Notes under the pieces: model-generated
The model's input: the letters and a program-made list of their open reading frames with translations, nothing else
Database searches by the model: none
Told to the model about the DNA's origin: nothing
Program-made: the position numbers and the translations under genes
Part shown: positions 51,265 to 59,780 of the stretch, one piece after another
Layout of the letters: every line of letters starts with the position of its first letter
How positions within the stretch are numbered: position 1 is the first letter of the stretch
From: Pseudomonas mandelii
Lineage (GTDB): Bacteria > Pseudomonadota > Gammaproteobacteria > Pseudomonadales > Pseudomonadaceae
NCBI RefSeq assembly: GCF_900106065.1
Contig: NZ_LT629796.1
Location: 3,565,501-3,629,500, forward strand
Reading direction: 5' to 3'
DNA length: 64,000 nt

Positions 51265-53799
51265 ATGGCCACACCCCAACAATTGCAACTGCACGCCCCC
51301 CTGTCAGGCGTATTGGTGCCGCTGGACCTCGTGCCCGACCCGGTGTTTTCCAGCCGGGTCATCGGCGACGGGCTGTGCATCGACCCGACTTCAACGACCT
51401 TGTGCGCGCCGCTGGCCGGGGTTGTCAGCAATGTGCAGGCCAGTGGGCATGCCGTCAGCATCACTGACGAAAAGGGTGTGCAGGTGTTGATGCACATCGG
51501 CCTCGACACGGTGAACCTGGCCGGAAACGGGTTTACGCGGCTGGTGGAGGAAGGCCAGCAGGTTGACGTTGGGCAGGCGCTGATCGAGTTCGATGCCGAT
51601 TTTGTTGCATTGAATGCCCGCAGCCTGCTGACGTTGATGCTGGTGGTCAGTGGAGAACCGTTCACCTGGCTGGCGCCGGAAACGGGTCTGGTAGACAGTG
51701 GCCAGCCGCTGCTGAGCCTGAACCTTGTCGAGCAGACAAGCGATACGCCGCTAACCGAAGCGGAAGAAGCGCTGTTTTCAAAACCGGTGACGCTGGCCAA
51801 CCTCAACGGCTTGCACGCCCGTCCAGCCGCGGTATTCGCCCAGGCGGCAAAAGCTTTTTCGGCGAGCATCTACCTGCATAAAAAGCAGGAGACTGCGAAC
51901 GCGAAATCCCTGGTGGCGATCATGGCGTTGCAGACGGCGCACGGTGATGTCATGCAAGTCAGCGCGGCCGGTCCGGATGCGGAAGCGGCGATCAAGACGC
52001 TGGCCGAACTGCTGCTGACTGGATGCGGTGAAGTGGTCGCGGGTCCGGTGCAGGTTGAGGTAAATGCGGTCGAGGCTTCATCGCTGACGGTACTGCGCGG
52101 GGTTTGTGCATCACCCGGGTCGGCGTTTGGCCAAGTGGTACAGATCGCCGAACAAAACCTGGAAGTGAATGAACTCGGCTCAACGCCGCAGGTGGAACGC
52201 GATCATCTGTCCCGCGCCCTGGCCGAAGCACTGGTGGCCCTGCAACAGATGCGTGACAACGCCAAGAGCGACGCGCAGGCCGACATTTTCAAGGCGCATC
52301 AGGAGCTGCTCGAAGATCCTGGTCTGCTGGAAGTGGCTCACGTGCTGATCGATGAAGGCAAAAGCGCCGGGTTTGCGTGGCGCTCGGCCACCGAGTCAGC
52401 AGCCACCTTGTTCAAGAGCCTGGGTAACGCCCTGCTCGCGGAGCGGGCTGCGGACCTCGCCGATGTGAGCCAGCGGGTGCTCAAGCAGATCCTCGGCGTA
52501 CGGGATCAGGTGATGGAGCTGCCTGAAGGGGCGATCCTGATCGCCGAACAACTGACGCCGTCGCAGACCGCCGGGCTCGATACCCGCAAGGTACTGGGTT
52601 TCGCCACGGTGGGTGGCGGTGCCACCAGCCACGTCGCGATCCTCGCCCGGGCGTTCGGTTTGCCGGCGATCTGCGGACTGTCGGTACAAGTGCTGGCGCT
52701 GGTCAATGGAACCCAGGTGTTGCTCGATGCCGACAAGGGCGAATTGCAGCTGGATCCGGATCTGCAGGCCATCGAACAGCTGCAAGCCAAGCGCCAGCTT
52801 CAACAGCAACGCCGGCAGCATGAGTTGGCGCACGCAACACTGGCCGCCTGCACCCGCGACGGTCACCATTTTGAAGTGACGGCCAACATCGCTTCGCTGG
52901 TCGAAGCCGAGCAGGCCGTTGCACTGGGAGGCGAGGGCGTCGGTTTGCTCCGTTCGGAGTTTCTCTATCTGGATCGCAACCATGCGCCGAGCCATGACGA
53001 GCAGGCGTCTACCTACAACGCCATCGCCCAAGTACTCGGGCCGACGCGCAATCTGGTGGTGCGCACCCTGGACGTCGGCGGTGACAAACCGCTGGCCTAC
53101 GTGCCGATGGACAGCGAAACCAACCCCTTCCTCGGCATGCGCGGGATTCGTTTGTGCCTGGAGCGCCCGCAGCTGTTGCGTGATCAGTTCAAGGCCATCC
53201 TTGGCAGTGTCGGGCTCGCTCGCCTGCACATCATGCTGCCGATGGTTACGCAGCTGGCGGAGTTGCGCCTCGCTCGGCAACTGCTCGAAGAAGAGGCGCT
53301 GGTTTTGGGCCTCACGGAACTGCCCAGGCTGGGCATCATGATCGAAGTGCCGGCGGCGGCACTGATGGCGGACCTGTTTGCACCCGAGGTGGATTTCTTT
53401 TCCATTGGCACCAACGACCTCACGCAATACACCCTGGCCATGGACCGCGATCACCCGCGGCTGGCCAGTCAGGCCGACAGCTTTCATCCTGCGGTGCTGC
53501 GCTTGATTGCCAGCACCGTAAAGGCCGCGCACGCCCACGGCAAATGGGTCGGTGTGTGTGGCGCGATGGCCTCCGAGACGCTGGCCGTTCCGCTGTTGCT
53601 GGGGCTGGGGGTGGATGAACTGTCGGTGAGTGTGCCGTTGATTCCGTCGATCAAGGCAGCGGTTCGTGAGCTGGACCTGATGGACTGTCAGGCCATCGCC
53701 CAGCAAGTGCTGGGCCTGGAAAGTGCCGGACAGGTACGCGAGGCATTACGCCTGTATCACGAGGCCACGGTCGATACTTCACTGGTTCTGGAGAACTGA
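51265..53799 (+). CDS. PTS EIIA(Glc)-HPr-EI fusion protein
   Basis: An 844-aa three-domain phosphotransferase. EIIA(Glc)-type at about 1-150 with the active His in VLMHIGLDTVNL (about 75-86). HPr at about 175-260 with NGLHARPAAVFAQAAK (His about 186). EI at about 275-840 with GGGATSHVAILAR (active His), LRSEFLYLDR, GTNDLTQYTLAMDRD and GVCGAMASE. All three phospho-histidines are present, so it can carry phosphate from PEP to the EIIB of TreP. Start ATG 51265 with AGGTGA upstream. Fructose PTS in pseudomonads uses a similar fusion; this one has a glucose-type EIIA. Confidence 0.94.
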   Translation: MATPQQLQLHAPLSGVLVPLDLVPDPVFSSRVIGDGLCIDPTSTTLCAPLAGVVSNVQASGHAVSITDEKGVQVLMHIGLDTVNLAGNGFTRLVEEGQQVDVGQALIEFDADFVALNARSLLTLMLVVSGEPFTWLAPETGLVDSGQPLLSLNLVEQTSDTPLTEAEEALFSKPVTLANLNGLHARPAAVFAQAAKAFSASIYLHKKQETANAKSLVAIMALQTAHGDVMQVSAAGPDAEAAIKTLAELLLTGCGEVVAGPVQVEVNAVEASSLTVLRGVCASPGSAFGQVVQIAEQNLEVNELGSTPQVERDHLSRALAEALVALQQMRDNAKSDAQADIFKAHQELLEDPGLLEVAHVLIDEGKSAGFAWRSATESAATLFKSLGNALLAERAADLADVSQRVLKQILGVRDQVMELPEGAILIAEQLTPSQTAGLDTRKVLGFATVGGGATSHVAILARAFGLPAICGLSVQVLALVNGTQVLLDADKGELQLDPDLQAIEQLQAKRQLQQQRRQHELAHATLAACTRDGHHFEVTANIASLVEAEQAVALGGEGVGLLRSEFLYLDRNHAPSHDEQASTYNAIAQVLGPTRNLVVRTLDVGGDKPLAYVPMDSETNPFLGMRGIRLCLERPQLLRDQFKAILGSVGLARLHIMLPMVTQLAELRLARQLLEEEALVLGLTELPRLGIMIEVPAAALMADLFAPEVDFFSIGTNDLTQYTLAMDRDHPRLASQADSFHPAVLRLIASTVKAAHAHGKWVGVCGAMASETLAVPLLLGLGVDELSVSVPLIPSIKAAVRELDLMDCQAIAQQVLGLESAGQVREALRLYHEATVDTSLVLEN

Positions 53800-53801
53800 A
53801 C

Positions 53802-54092
53802 ATGTTCGAGAAAATGCAGCGGGCGTTCTGGAAAGCGTTGACGCCGGATCTGGTGGCGGAGGAGTCGAAGGCAGTTGTTCAGCCGGTGTCCGGGTTGCCA
53901 GCGAATGTCGTGGACGCACTGGGTGGCGTGGATAACCTCAAGTCTCAGCAGCCTGTAGCGTTGACCCGGGTCCGGGTGGCGTTGCGGGATGTGGCGCGGA
54001 TGGATCGGCAGGCATTGAGTGTGGCAGGTGTGCCGGGCGTCATGATGCTGGATGACGGGGTGGTGCATCTGATTACCGGCCTGCAGCCATAA
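53802..54092 (+). CDS. EIIB-like protein lacking the phosphorylation cysteine
   Basis: A 96-aa protein, 2 nt after the PTS fusion gene. Residues 32-94 align with the glucose-family EIIB domain of TreP: ALGGVDNLKS...VALTRVRVALRDVARMD and GVPGVMMLDDGVVHLITG. At the position of the active Cys in TreP (HCVTRLR) it reads VALTRVR, so the Cys is replaced by Ala. It cannot take phosphate in the normal way; a structural or regulatory role is possible. The N-terminal 30 residues are basic and unlike EIIB. It could also be a decaying gene, but the frame is intact. Confidence 0.7.
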   Translation: MFEKMQRAFWKALTPDLVAEESKAVVQPVSGLPANVVDALGGVDNLKSQQPVALTRVRVALRDVARMDRQALSVAGVPGVMMLDDGVVHLITGLQP

Positions 54093-54215
54093 CCGATTCC
54101 CTTCAGGGGGATGTGCGGCCCTCGGTCGCCCTTACTGTTTCTCATCCGCAGGTGTATCGTATTCGCCTTTTACAGGCCCTCGGGCCTGTCGCTGATACGT
54201 GAGGTAGTTGAGTTC

Positions 54216-55592
54216 ATGTCCTTTACCCGTCGCCAAATCCTCGGTGGCCTGGCCGGTCTTGTTGTCGTTGGTGTCGGAGCGGGGGGCGCGTCGCGGTACT
54301 GGCTGGGCAAGATGGCTGATGCTGACGCCGGTCATGACTATGAGCTGATCGCCGCACCGCTGGACGTCGAACTGGTCGCCGGGCACAAGACCGAAGCCTG
54401 GGCGTTCGGCCCTTCGGCACCGGGCACCGAGTTGCGGGTTCGTCAGGGTGAATGGTTGCGGGTGCGTTTCATCAACCATCTGCCGGTGGCGACCACCATT
54501 CACTGGCACGGCATCCGCCTGCCGCTGGAAATGGACGGTGTCCCGTACGTTTCGCAATTGCCGGTGCTGCCTGGGGAATACTTCGACTACAAATTCCGTG
54601 TGCCAGACGCGGGCAGTTACTGGTATCACCCGCACGTGAACAGCAGCGAAGAGCTCGGCCGCGGCCTCGTCGGCCCGCTGATCGTCGAAGAGCGTGAGCC
54701 CACCGGTTTCAAATACGAAAAAACCCTGAGCCTCAAGAGCTGGCACGTCGATGAAGAGGGGGCTTTCGTGGCCTTCAGCATTCCTCGCGAAGCCGCCCGG
54801 GGTGGCACGGCGGGACGGCTGTCGACCATCAACGGTGTCTCGCAAGCGGTGATCGACTTGCCCGCCGGGCAAATCACCCGCGTGCGCCTGCTCAACCTCG
54901 ATAACACCCTGACCTATCGCCTCAATATTCCTGGCGTCGAAGCGCAGATCTACGCGCTGGATGGCAATCCGGTGGAGCCGCGCCCGCTGGGCAAGGAATA
55001 CTGGCTCGGCCCGGGCATGCGTATCTGCCTGGCGATCAAGGCGCCGCCCGCCGGTGAAGAACTGTCCCTGCGCAACGGCCCGGTTCGCCTGGGCACGTTG
55101 CGCTCGGTGGCCAACACCGATGCACCCACCGAATGGCCCGCTGCCCTGCCGGCCAACCCGGTGGCCGAGCCCGACCTGGCCAATGCCGAGAAACTCAACT
55201 TCAATTTCGAATGGGTGGGCTCGGTGTCGGTCAACGTCGACAACGGCAAGCCGCCGAGCCTGTGGCAGATTAACGGCAAGGCCTGGGACATCACGGACAA
55301 GACCTGCGCCGACCGCCCGATTGCCAAGCTCGAAAAGGGCAAGAGCTACATTTTCGAATTGAAGAACATGACTCAGTATCAGCACCCGATTCACCTGCAC
55401 GGCATGAGCTTCAAAGTCATCGCCTCGAACCGGCACAAGGTGATCCCGTACTTCACCGACACCTACCTGTTGGGCAAGAACGAGCGCGCACGAGTGGCGC
55501 TGGTGGCGGATAACCCCGGCGTGTGGATGTTCCATTGCCATGTGATCGATCACATGGAAACCGGCCTGATGGCCGCTATCGAGGTGGCTTGA
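54216..55592 (+). CDS. Multicopper oxidase, Tat-exported
   Basis: A 458-aa periplasmic enzyme. The N-terminal Tat signal is SFTRRQILGGLAGLVVVGVG. Copper motifs: TTIHWHGIRLP (about 88-98), GSYWYHPHVNS (about 129-139), QHPIHLHGMSF (about 389-399) and WMFHCHVIDHMETGLM (about 435-450), which together give the type 1, 2 and 3 sites. Start ATG 54216; the frame opens at 54111. It overlaps tadA by 1 nt (TGATG). The substrate is unknown; it may oxidise Cu(I) or phenolics. Confidence 0.92.
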   Translation: MSFTRRQILGGLAGLVVVGVGAGGASRYWLGKMADADAGHDYELIAAPLDVELVAGHKTEAWAFGPSAPGTELRVRQGEWLRVRFINHLPVATTIHWHGIRLPLEMDGVPYVSQLPVLPGEYFDYKFRVPDAGSYWYHPHVNSSEELGRGLVGPLIVEEREPTGFKYEKTLSLKSWHVDEEGAFVAFSIPREAARGGTAGRLSTINGVSQAVIDLPAGQITRVRLLNLDNTLTYRLNIPGVEAQIYALDGNPVEPRPLGKEYWLGPGMRICLAIKAPPAGEELSLRNGPVRLGTLRSVANTDAPTEWPAALPANPVAEPDLANAEKLNFNFEWVGSVSVNVDNGKPPSLWQINGKAWDITDKTCADRPIAKLEKGKSYIFELKNMTQYQHPIHLHGMSFKVIASNRHKVIPYFTDTYLLGKNERARVALVADNPGVWMFHCHVIDHMETGLMAAIEVA

Positions 55593-56089
55593 TGCGTCAG
55601 ATACGTCCCGCCGCGATCATCGACCGCAGCCGTGACCGCGACTTCATGCGCGAAGCCCTGGCCTTGGCCGCACAAGGCGCGGCGCTGGGTGAGGTGCCCG
55701 TGGGCGCCGTGTTGGTGCAGAACGGCGAGATCATCGGTCGCGGATTCAATTGCCCGATCAGCGGCAACGACCCGAGTGCCCACGCCGAAATGGTCGCAAT
55801 CCGCGCCGCAGCCTTGGCCGCCAGCAACTATCGTCTGCCGGGCAGCACGCTGTACGTAACCCTTGAACCGTGCAGCATGTGCGCAGGGCTGATCGTGCAT
55901 TCACGGATTGCGCGGGTGGTGTATGGCGCGCTGGAGCCCAAGGCCGGGATTGTGCAGAGTCAGGGGCAGTTTTTTACCCAGGGCTTCTTGAACCACCGGG
56001 TATTGTTTGAAGGCGGGGTGTTGGCGGAGGAATGCGGGGCGGTACTCAGCGAGTTTTTCAAGGCTAGACGCGTAAAGCCTACTGAATAA
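55592..56089 (+). CDS. tadA: tRNA-specific adenosine deaminase
   Basis: A 165-aa zinc deaminase that makes inosine at the wobble position of tRNA-Arg(ACG). It has SAHAEMVAIRAAA (His and catalytic Glu, about 63-75) and LEPCSMCAGLIVHSRI (zinc cysteines, about 91-106). The ATG at 55592 shares a base with the stop of the oxidase gene. The order oxidase-tadA next to guaA is what I recall from PAO1, so the genes between guaA and here look inserted. Confidence 0.94.
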   Translation: MRQIRPAAIIDRSRDRDFMREALALAAQGAALGEVPVGAVLVQNGEIIGRGFNCPISGNDPSAHAEMVAIRAAALAASNYRLPGSTLYVTLEPCSMCAGLIVHSRIARVVYGALEPKAGIVQSQGQFFTQGFLNHRVLFEGGVLAEECGAVLSEFFKARRVKPTE

Positions 56090-56102
56090 ACACAAAGCCC
56101 AA

Positions 56103-56191
56103 TGTAGGAGTGAGCCTGCTCGCGATGGCGGTCTGACAGTCAATATTGATGTGACTGTCAGACCGCCATCGCGAGCAGGCTCACTCCTACA
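56103..56191. repeat. REPIN with long perfect arms
   Basis: TGTAGGAGTGAGCCTGCTCGCGATGGCGGTCTGACAGTC and its inverse, so that the arms pair for more than 35 bp with a short AT-rich loop. It separates the convergent tadA and cmoB genes and could act as a terminator. Confidence 0.9.
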
Positions 56192-56214
56192 GGGTTATGC
56201 GGTGTTTGATAGAT

Positions 56215-57171
56215 TTACTTACGGGCCACGATGACGGCACGCATCGGCGCCGGCAGTCCTTCAATCGTTTTGCTGTGATCGTCCGGATCCAGGAAGTCAC
56301 TCAGCGACTGATACTTCATCCACTCCGTCCCGCGCTGTTCCTCGACCGTGGTCACGCTGACGTCAACGCAGCGAACATCCGTAAACCCGGCACGTCGCAA
56401 CCACAACTCCAGCGCCGGCACCGACGGCAGGAACCACACGTTGCGCATCTGCGCATATCGGTCTTCCGGCACCAGCACCTGCTGTTGATCGCCTTCGATC
56501 ACCAACGTCTCCAGCACCAGTTCACCGCCCTTGACCAGGCAATCCTTCAGCGCCAGCAAATGCTCGATCGGCGAACGACGGTGGTAGAACACGCCCATGG
56601 AAAACACCGTGTCGAAGCCTTCCATGTTCGGTGGCAGGTCTTCGAAAGGGAACGGCAGGTGCCAGGCATTGGGTTCTGACAAGTAACGCTGCACCGCCTG
56701 GAACTGGCAGAAGAACAGCCAGTTCGGGTCGACGCCGATCACGCTGTCGGCGCCAGCACCGAGCATGCGCCACATGTAATAACCATTGCCGCAACCCACA
56801 TCGAGGATGCGTTTGCCCTTGAGGTCCAGGTGCGGCGCGACCCGCGACCATTTCCAGTCCGAACGCCATTCCGTGTCGACGTGCACACCAAACAGATCAA
56901 ACGGGCCTTTGCGCCATGGCGACAACCCCATCAACGCGGTGCGCATTTGCGCGCGGGTCTCAGGGTCGCAATCGGTGTCCAGTGTCAGACCGTTCAACAA
57001 GTCGACTTCACTCGGCTGAATCTTCGGCAACGCATCCAGCGCACTTTGCCAGCGCTCCAGGTCGCCGTGGCCCTTTTCCATTTTCTTGTCGAGTTGCGCT
57101 TGCAGGGTGTTGGCCCATTCGGCCAGCGGCGTGCCGGCCAGACGGCGGGCGAGGGGGGACAGATCAATCAT
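56215..57171 (-). CDS. cmoB: tRNA U34 carboxymethyltransferase
   Basis: A 318-aa enzyme that uses carboxy-S-adenosylmethionine from CmoA to make cmo5U34 in tRNA. It has the SAM fold with [19 protein letters not shown] (about 120-138) and [17 protein letters not shown] (about 189-205). Start ATG 57171 overlaps the end of cmoA by 4 nt, so the pair is coupled. Confidence 0.95.
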   Translation of the reverse strand: MIDLSPLARRLAGTPLAEWANTLQAQLDKKMEKGHGDLERWQSALDALPKIQPSEVDLLNGLTLDTDCDPETRAQMRTALMGLSPWRKGPFDLFGVHVDTEWRSDWKWSRVAPHLDLKGKRILDVGCGNGYYMWRMLGAGADSVIGVDPNWLFFCQFQAVQRYLSEPNAWHLPFPFEDLPPNMEGFDTVFSMGVFYHRRSPIEHLLALKDCLVKGGELVLETLVIEGDQQQVLVPEDRYAQMRNVWFLPSVPALELWLRRAGFTDVRCVDVSVTTVEEQRGTEWMKYQSLSDFLDPDDHSKTIEGLPAPMRAVIVARK

Positions 57172-57911
57172 GGCAAGGCAATCAACGAAGCAAAGTTAAG
57201 ACACTGGAACCACGGCACGACTTTCGAGAACCCGGCCGCCAACAGGCGCTCGCGGTGTTCTTCGAGGCTGTCGGGCTTCATGACGTTTTCGATGGCGCTG
57301 CGCTTCTGGGCGATTTCCAGTTCGCTGTAGCCGTTGGCGCGTTTGAACGCGACGTGCAAATCAGTGAGCAACGCATGTTCTTCGAGGTCGTTGAAGCGCA
57401 GCTTCTCCGACAGGATCAACGCACCGCCAGGCAGCAGCGATTGGCGGATGCGCGAAAGCAACGCGGTGCGCTGGTCCGGGGCGATGAATTGCAGGGTGAA
57501 GTTCAGTGCCACCACCGAGGCGGGCTGGAATTCGAGGGCGAGGATGTCACCTTCGATCACTTCCACGGGCAGCAACTCCTGGAACATCGAGTCTTGACCG
57601 TTGAGGTATTCACGGCAGCGCTCGACCATCGCGGCGGAGTTATCCACAGCGATCACGCGGCAACCGTCGGTGCGCACGTGGCGGCGCAATGCTTGAGTCA
57701 CGGCGCCCAGGGACGAGCCGAGGTCGTAGAGCACGCTATTGGGCTGGGCGAATTGCGCGGCGAGCACGCCGAGGTTCTCGACGATGGTCGGATAACCCGG
57801 CACCGAGCGCTTGATCATGTCCGGGAACACCCGCACCACGTCCTCGTTAAAGGCGAAGTCGGGCACCTGGGCCAAAGGCTGGGCGAAAAGGCGATCGGGT
57901 TCTTTGCTCAC
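57168..57911 (-). CDS. cmoA: Carboxy-S-adenosyl-L-methionine synthase
   Basis: A 247-aa enzyme that makes carboxy-SAM from SAM and prephenate. It has [19 protein letters not shown] (about 60-78) and [13 protein letters not shown] (about 137-149). The start GTG 57911 ([13 protein letters not shown]) is chosen; the frame is open to 58025 but that part is not CmoA-like. First gene of the cmoAB pair. Confidence 0.95.
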   Translation of the reverse strand: MSKEPDRLFAQPLAQVPDFAFNEDVVRVFPDMIKRSVPGYPTIVENLGVLAAQFAQPNSVLYDLGSSLGAVTQALRRHVRTDGCRVIAVDNSAAMVERCREYLNGQDSMFQELLPVEVIEGDILALEFQPASVVALNFTLQFIAPDQRTALLSRIRQSLLPGGALILSEKLRFNDLEEHALLTDLHVAFKRANGYSELEIAQKRSAIENVMKPDSLEEHRERLLAAGFSKVVPWFQCLNFASLIALP

Positions 57912-57990
57912 GGCGGTTCCAGCGGCGTAGGTGGAAAAGGCCGGCATTTTAGCCAAATTGACGGGGGGATGCGCGGGTTGTCTGACGAAT

Positions 57991-58626
57991 TCAACGCGGT
58001 TTCGGTCCAAACGCAGACGCCGCAATCCCCCATTGCCCCAGCCAGTAACTGAGAATGATCACGTAGGGCGCCGCATTGAATGGCACAGCAAAGCGACTGA
58101 TGCCAATCACGCTATCGGAAAACACAAACGCCACCGCGCCACCCGCCGCCAGCAGCGCCGAGCGTTTTGGCACGTCGGTCCCGAGCCGGGCCAGCGCCCG
58201 CCAGAGCATCGCACTGATGGCCAAACCGTAGACGATCACCGGAATCAACAGTGGGCCCAGCCCGTGGGAAATCAAAATCCCCAGCAGCACCGCGCCAACC
58301 CCCAAGGCAATCACCAAGGGCAACAACGCCAACCGCCGGCAATCGCTCAAGTAAGCTTTCAGATACGCCAGGTGGGCGACCAGAAATGCCCCAAGGCCAA
58401 ACACAAACAAATCCCCCGGCCACGCCAGCAACACATCGCCGAGCAGGGACAAAATCAATCCAAGGCTGATCCAGCGCCGATACTCAGTGGGCGGTGCGTC
58501 GTGCAGCCAGCCGAGCAGCGCCAAGACCGGCAACGGTTTGACCAGCAGGCACAGCAGCGCAGCGTGCACGCTCAAGCCATACAGAAAGGTCACTGCGCCC
58601 ATCAGCGCCAGAATCAGCCAGCCCAC
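57991..58626 (-). CDS. YhhN-family lysoplasmalogenase-like membrane protein
   Basis: A 211-aa protein with about eight TM helices. It has the YhhN pattern [17 protein letters not shown] and [27 protein letters not shown]. Eukaryotic members (TMEM86) hydrolyse lysoplasmalogens; the bacterial substrate is unknown. The start GTG 58626 lies 2 nt after the stop of the I42 inhibitor gene, so the two are probably one unit. The frame is open to 58686 inside the upstream gene. Confidence 0.85.
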   Translation of the reverse strand: MGWLILALMGAVTFLYGLSVHAALLCLLVKPLPVLALLGWLHDAPPTEYRRWISLGLILSLLGDVLLAWPGDLFVFGLGAFLVAHLAYLKAYLSDCRRLALLPLVIALGVGAVLLGILISHGLGPLLIPVIVYGLAISAMLWRALARLGTDVPKRSALLAAGGAVAFVFSDSVIGISRFAVPFNAAPYVIILSYWLGQWGIAASAFGPKPR

Positions 58627-58628
58627 GA

Positions 58629-59021
58629 TCAGTTGACCGCAATCGCGCAATCGAAGGTTTTCACGGCCGGCACTTCCGGGGCCCATGGCTGTGAATAGGT
58701 CAGGCGCAAGCGGCCTGTACCGGTGGCAAATGCCTGGAAGCGCCAGGTCGAAATCCCGGCGCTGCCGACGATCCCGGCGTCTTCAGGGTTGCTGTACACC
58801 TCGGGGCTGAGCGCATGCAGCACGCCACCAGCCGAATCCTGGATCGACCAGCGATAACCCGTGGTCGGGTTGCTTGGCAGGGTCAGGATGAGGTTTTGTC
58901 CATTGCGCATTTGCACCGGGCATTCGCCTTGTTTTTCCACGGTCACGTTCTGTTTCGGTTGCGTGGCGCAAGCGGCCAGCAAGGTGAGGGCGAGGGGGAC
59001 AAACAGGCGAGTGGGGGACAT
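58629..59021 (-). CDS. Lipoprotein protease inhibitor, I42 (chagasin) family
   Basis: A 130-aa lipoprotein. The signal peptide MSPTRLFVPLALTLLAAC has a lipobox Cys at about 18. The chagasin-fold motif NPTTGYRWSI (about 51-60) and PWAPE-like loop SQPWAPEVPAV (about 110-120) are both present. Members inhibit papain-type cysteine peptidases. In PAO1 a similar gene (icp) lies next to asrA, as I recall, which fits the Lon gene found nearby. Start ATG 59021. Confidence 0.82.
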   Translation of the reverse strand: MSPTRLFVPLALTLLAACATQPKQNVTVEKQGECPVQMRNGQNLILTLPSNPTTGYRWSIQDSAGGVLHALSPEVYSNPEDAGIVGSAGISTWRFQAFATGTGRLRLTYSQPWAPEVPAVKTFDCAIAVN

Positions 59022-59148
59022 AAGTTCAGTGGCTCCGGCATTCACGACGAACGGCGAGCATAACTGAAGATGAGACAAATTGTGACGGAAGGGACTACGG
59101 GCGCGATCTTCTGGTACCTGTTCAGCGCCCGTAGAGGTGCAGTCAGGC

Positions 59149-59622
59149 CTATTTCGCCGTGGTGTAAGTCATGTGGCTTTGAAATTCTCCGGAAAGATCA
59201 ATGCTTTTACCGGTAGTCGACGATTCCAGAGTTAGATTGAAACCAGTGACAATATGACTGGTTTGATCAGGCGAGCTGTCCAAAAGAACCAGGTTTACCG
59301 TGCCTTTGGTTGCTTTGTAATGCTCGGGGGATTGCATGCCCAGTTGATTGTTAAGCACTTCATGGAAATTCGCCGCGAGGAAGGGGCCCGCTTGCGCAAG
59401 TTCGTGAGTGCCACTTTTAATGTCTTTGCTGAAAGTAAACGACAGGTGCTTTTCGGCAGGACGGTTCCGGTTCTGATAAAAACCAATCGTCGTTTCGTTC
59501 AGGATTAAAAGTCGAATCTCCAGATCATTCGATCTGAACTCAAGCCGACCGGGCCCCATGAACCTCATGTTGCCATCCAAGGCGAACAGTTCTTCGGTAG
59601 AGGGGCTGATTTTATCTGTCAT
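59149..59622 (-). CDS. Hypothetical protein
   Basis: A 157-aa soluble protein starting MTDKISPSTEELFALDG. It looks beta-rich, with alternating hydrophobic residues (LEFRSNDLEIRLLIL, IVTGFNLTLESS). I do not recognise its family. There is no signal peptide, TM helix or metal motif. The A+T content is somewhat higher than its neighbours and the ATG at 59622 has AAGGAAT upstream, so it may be a recent acquisition between the I42 inhibitor and lon. Confidence 0.5.
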   Translation of the reverse strand: MTDKISPSTEELFALDGNMRFMGPGRLEFRSNDLEIRLLILNETTIGFYQNRNRPAEKHLSFTFSKDIKSGTHELAQAGPFLAANFHEVLNNQLGMQSPEHYKATKGTVNLVLLDSSPDQTSHIVTGFNLTLESSTTGKSIDLSGEFQSHMTYTTAK

Positions 59623-59780
59623 GTGCTAATTCCTTTTGATGATGAGCCATTCTCGAGTGGGAAGTTTGGCGAGCAATTCAATAGGAGGTAACTGTCATGT
59701 CTGACAGTTACTTAGCTTTATTAGGAATAAGAGTGGTTCGCCAGCACACCTGCAGTGCAGGCATGATGGCGAACATTCAT

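Noticed and set aside
57931..58698. 255-aa Gln-rich open frame on the + strand
   Set aside because: Antisense of the YhhN-type membrane protein; Gln richness reflects reversed Leu codons.
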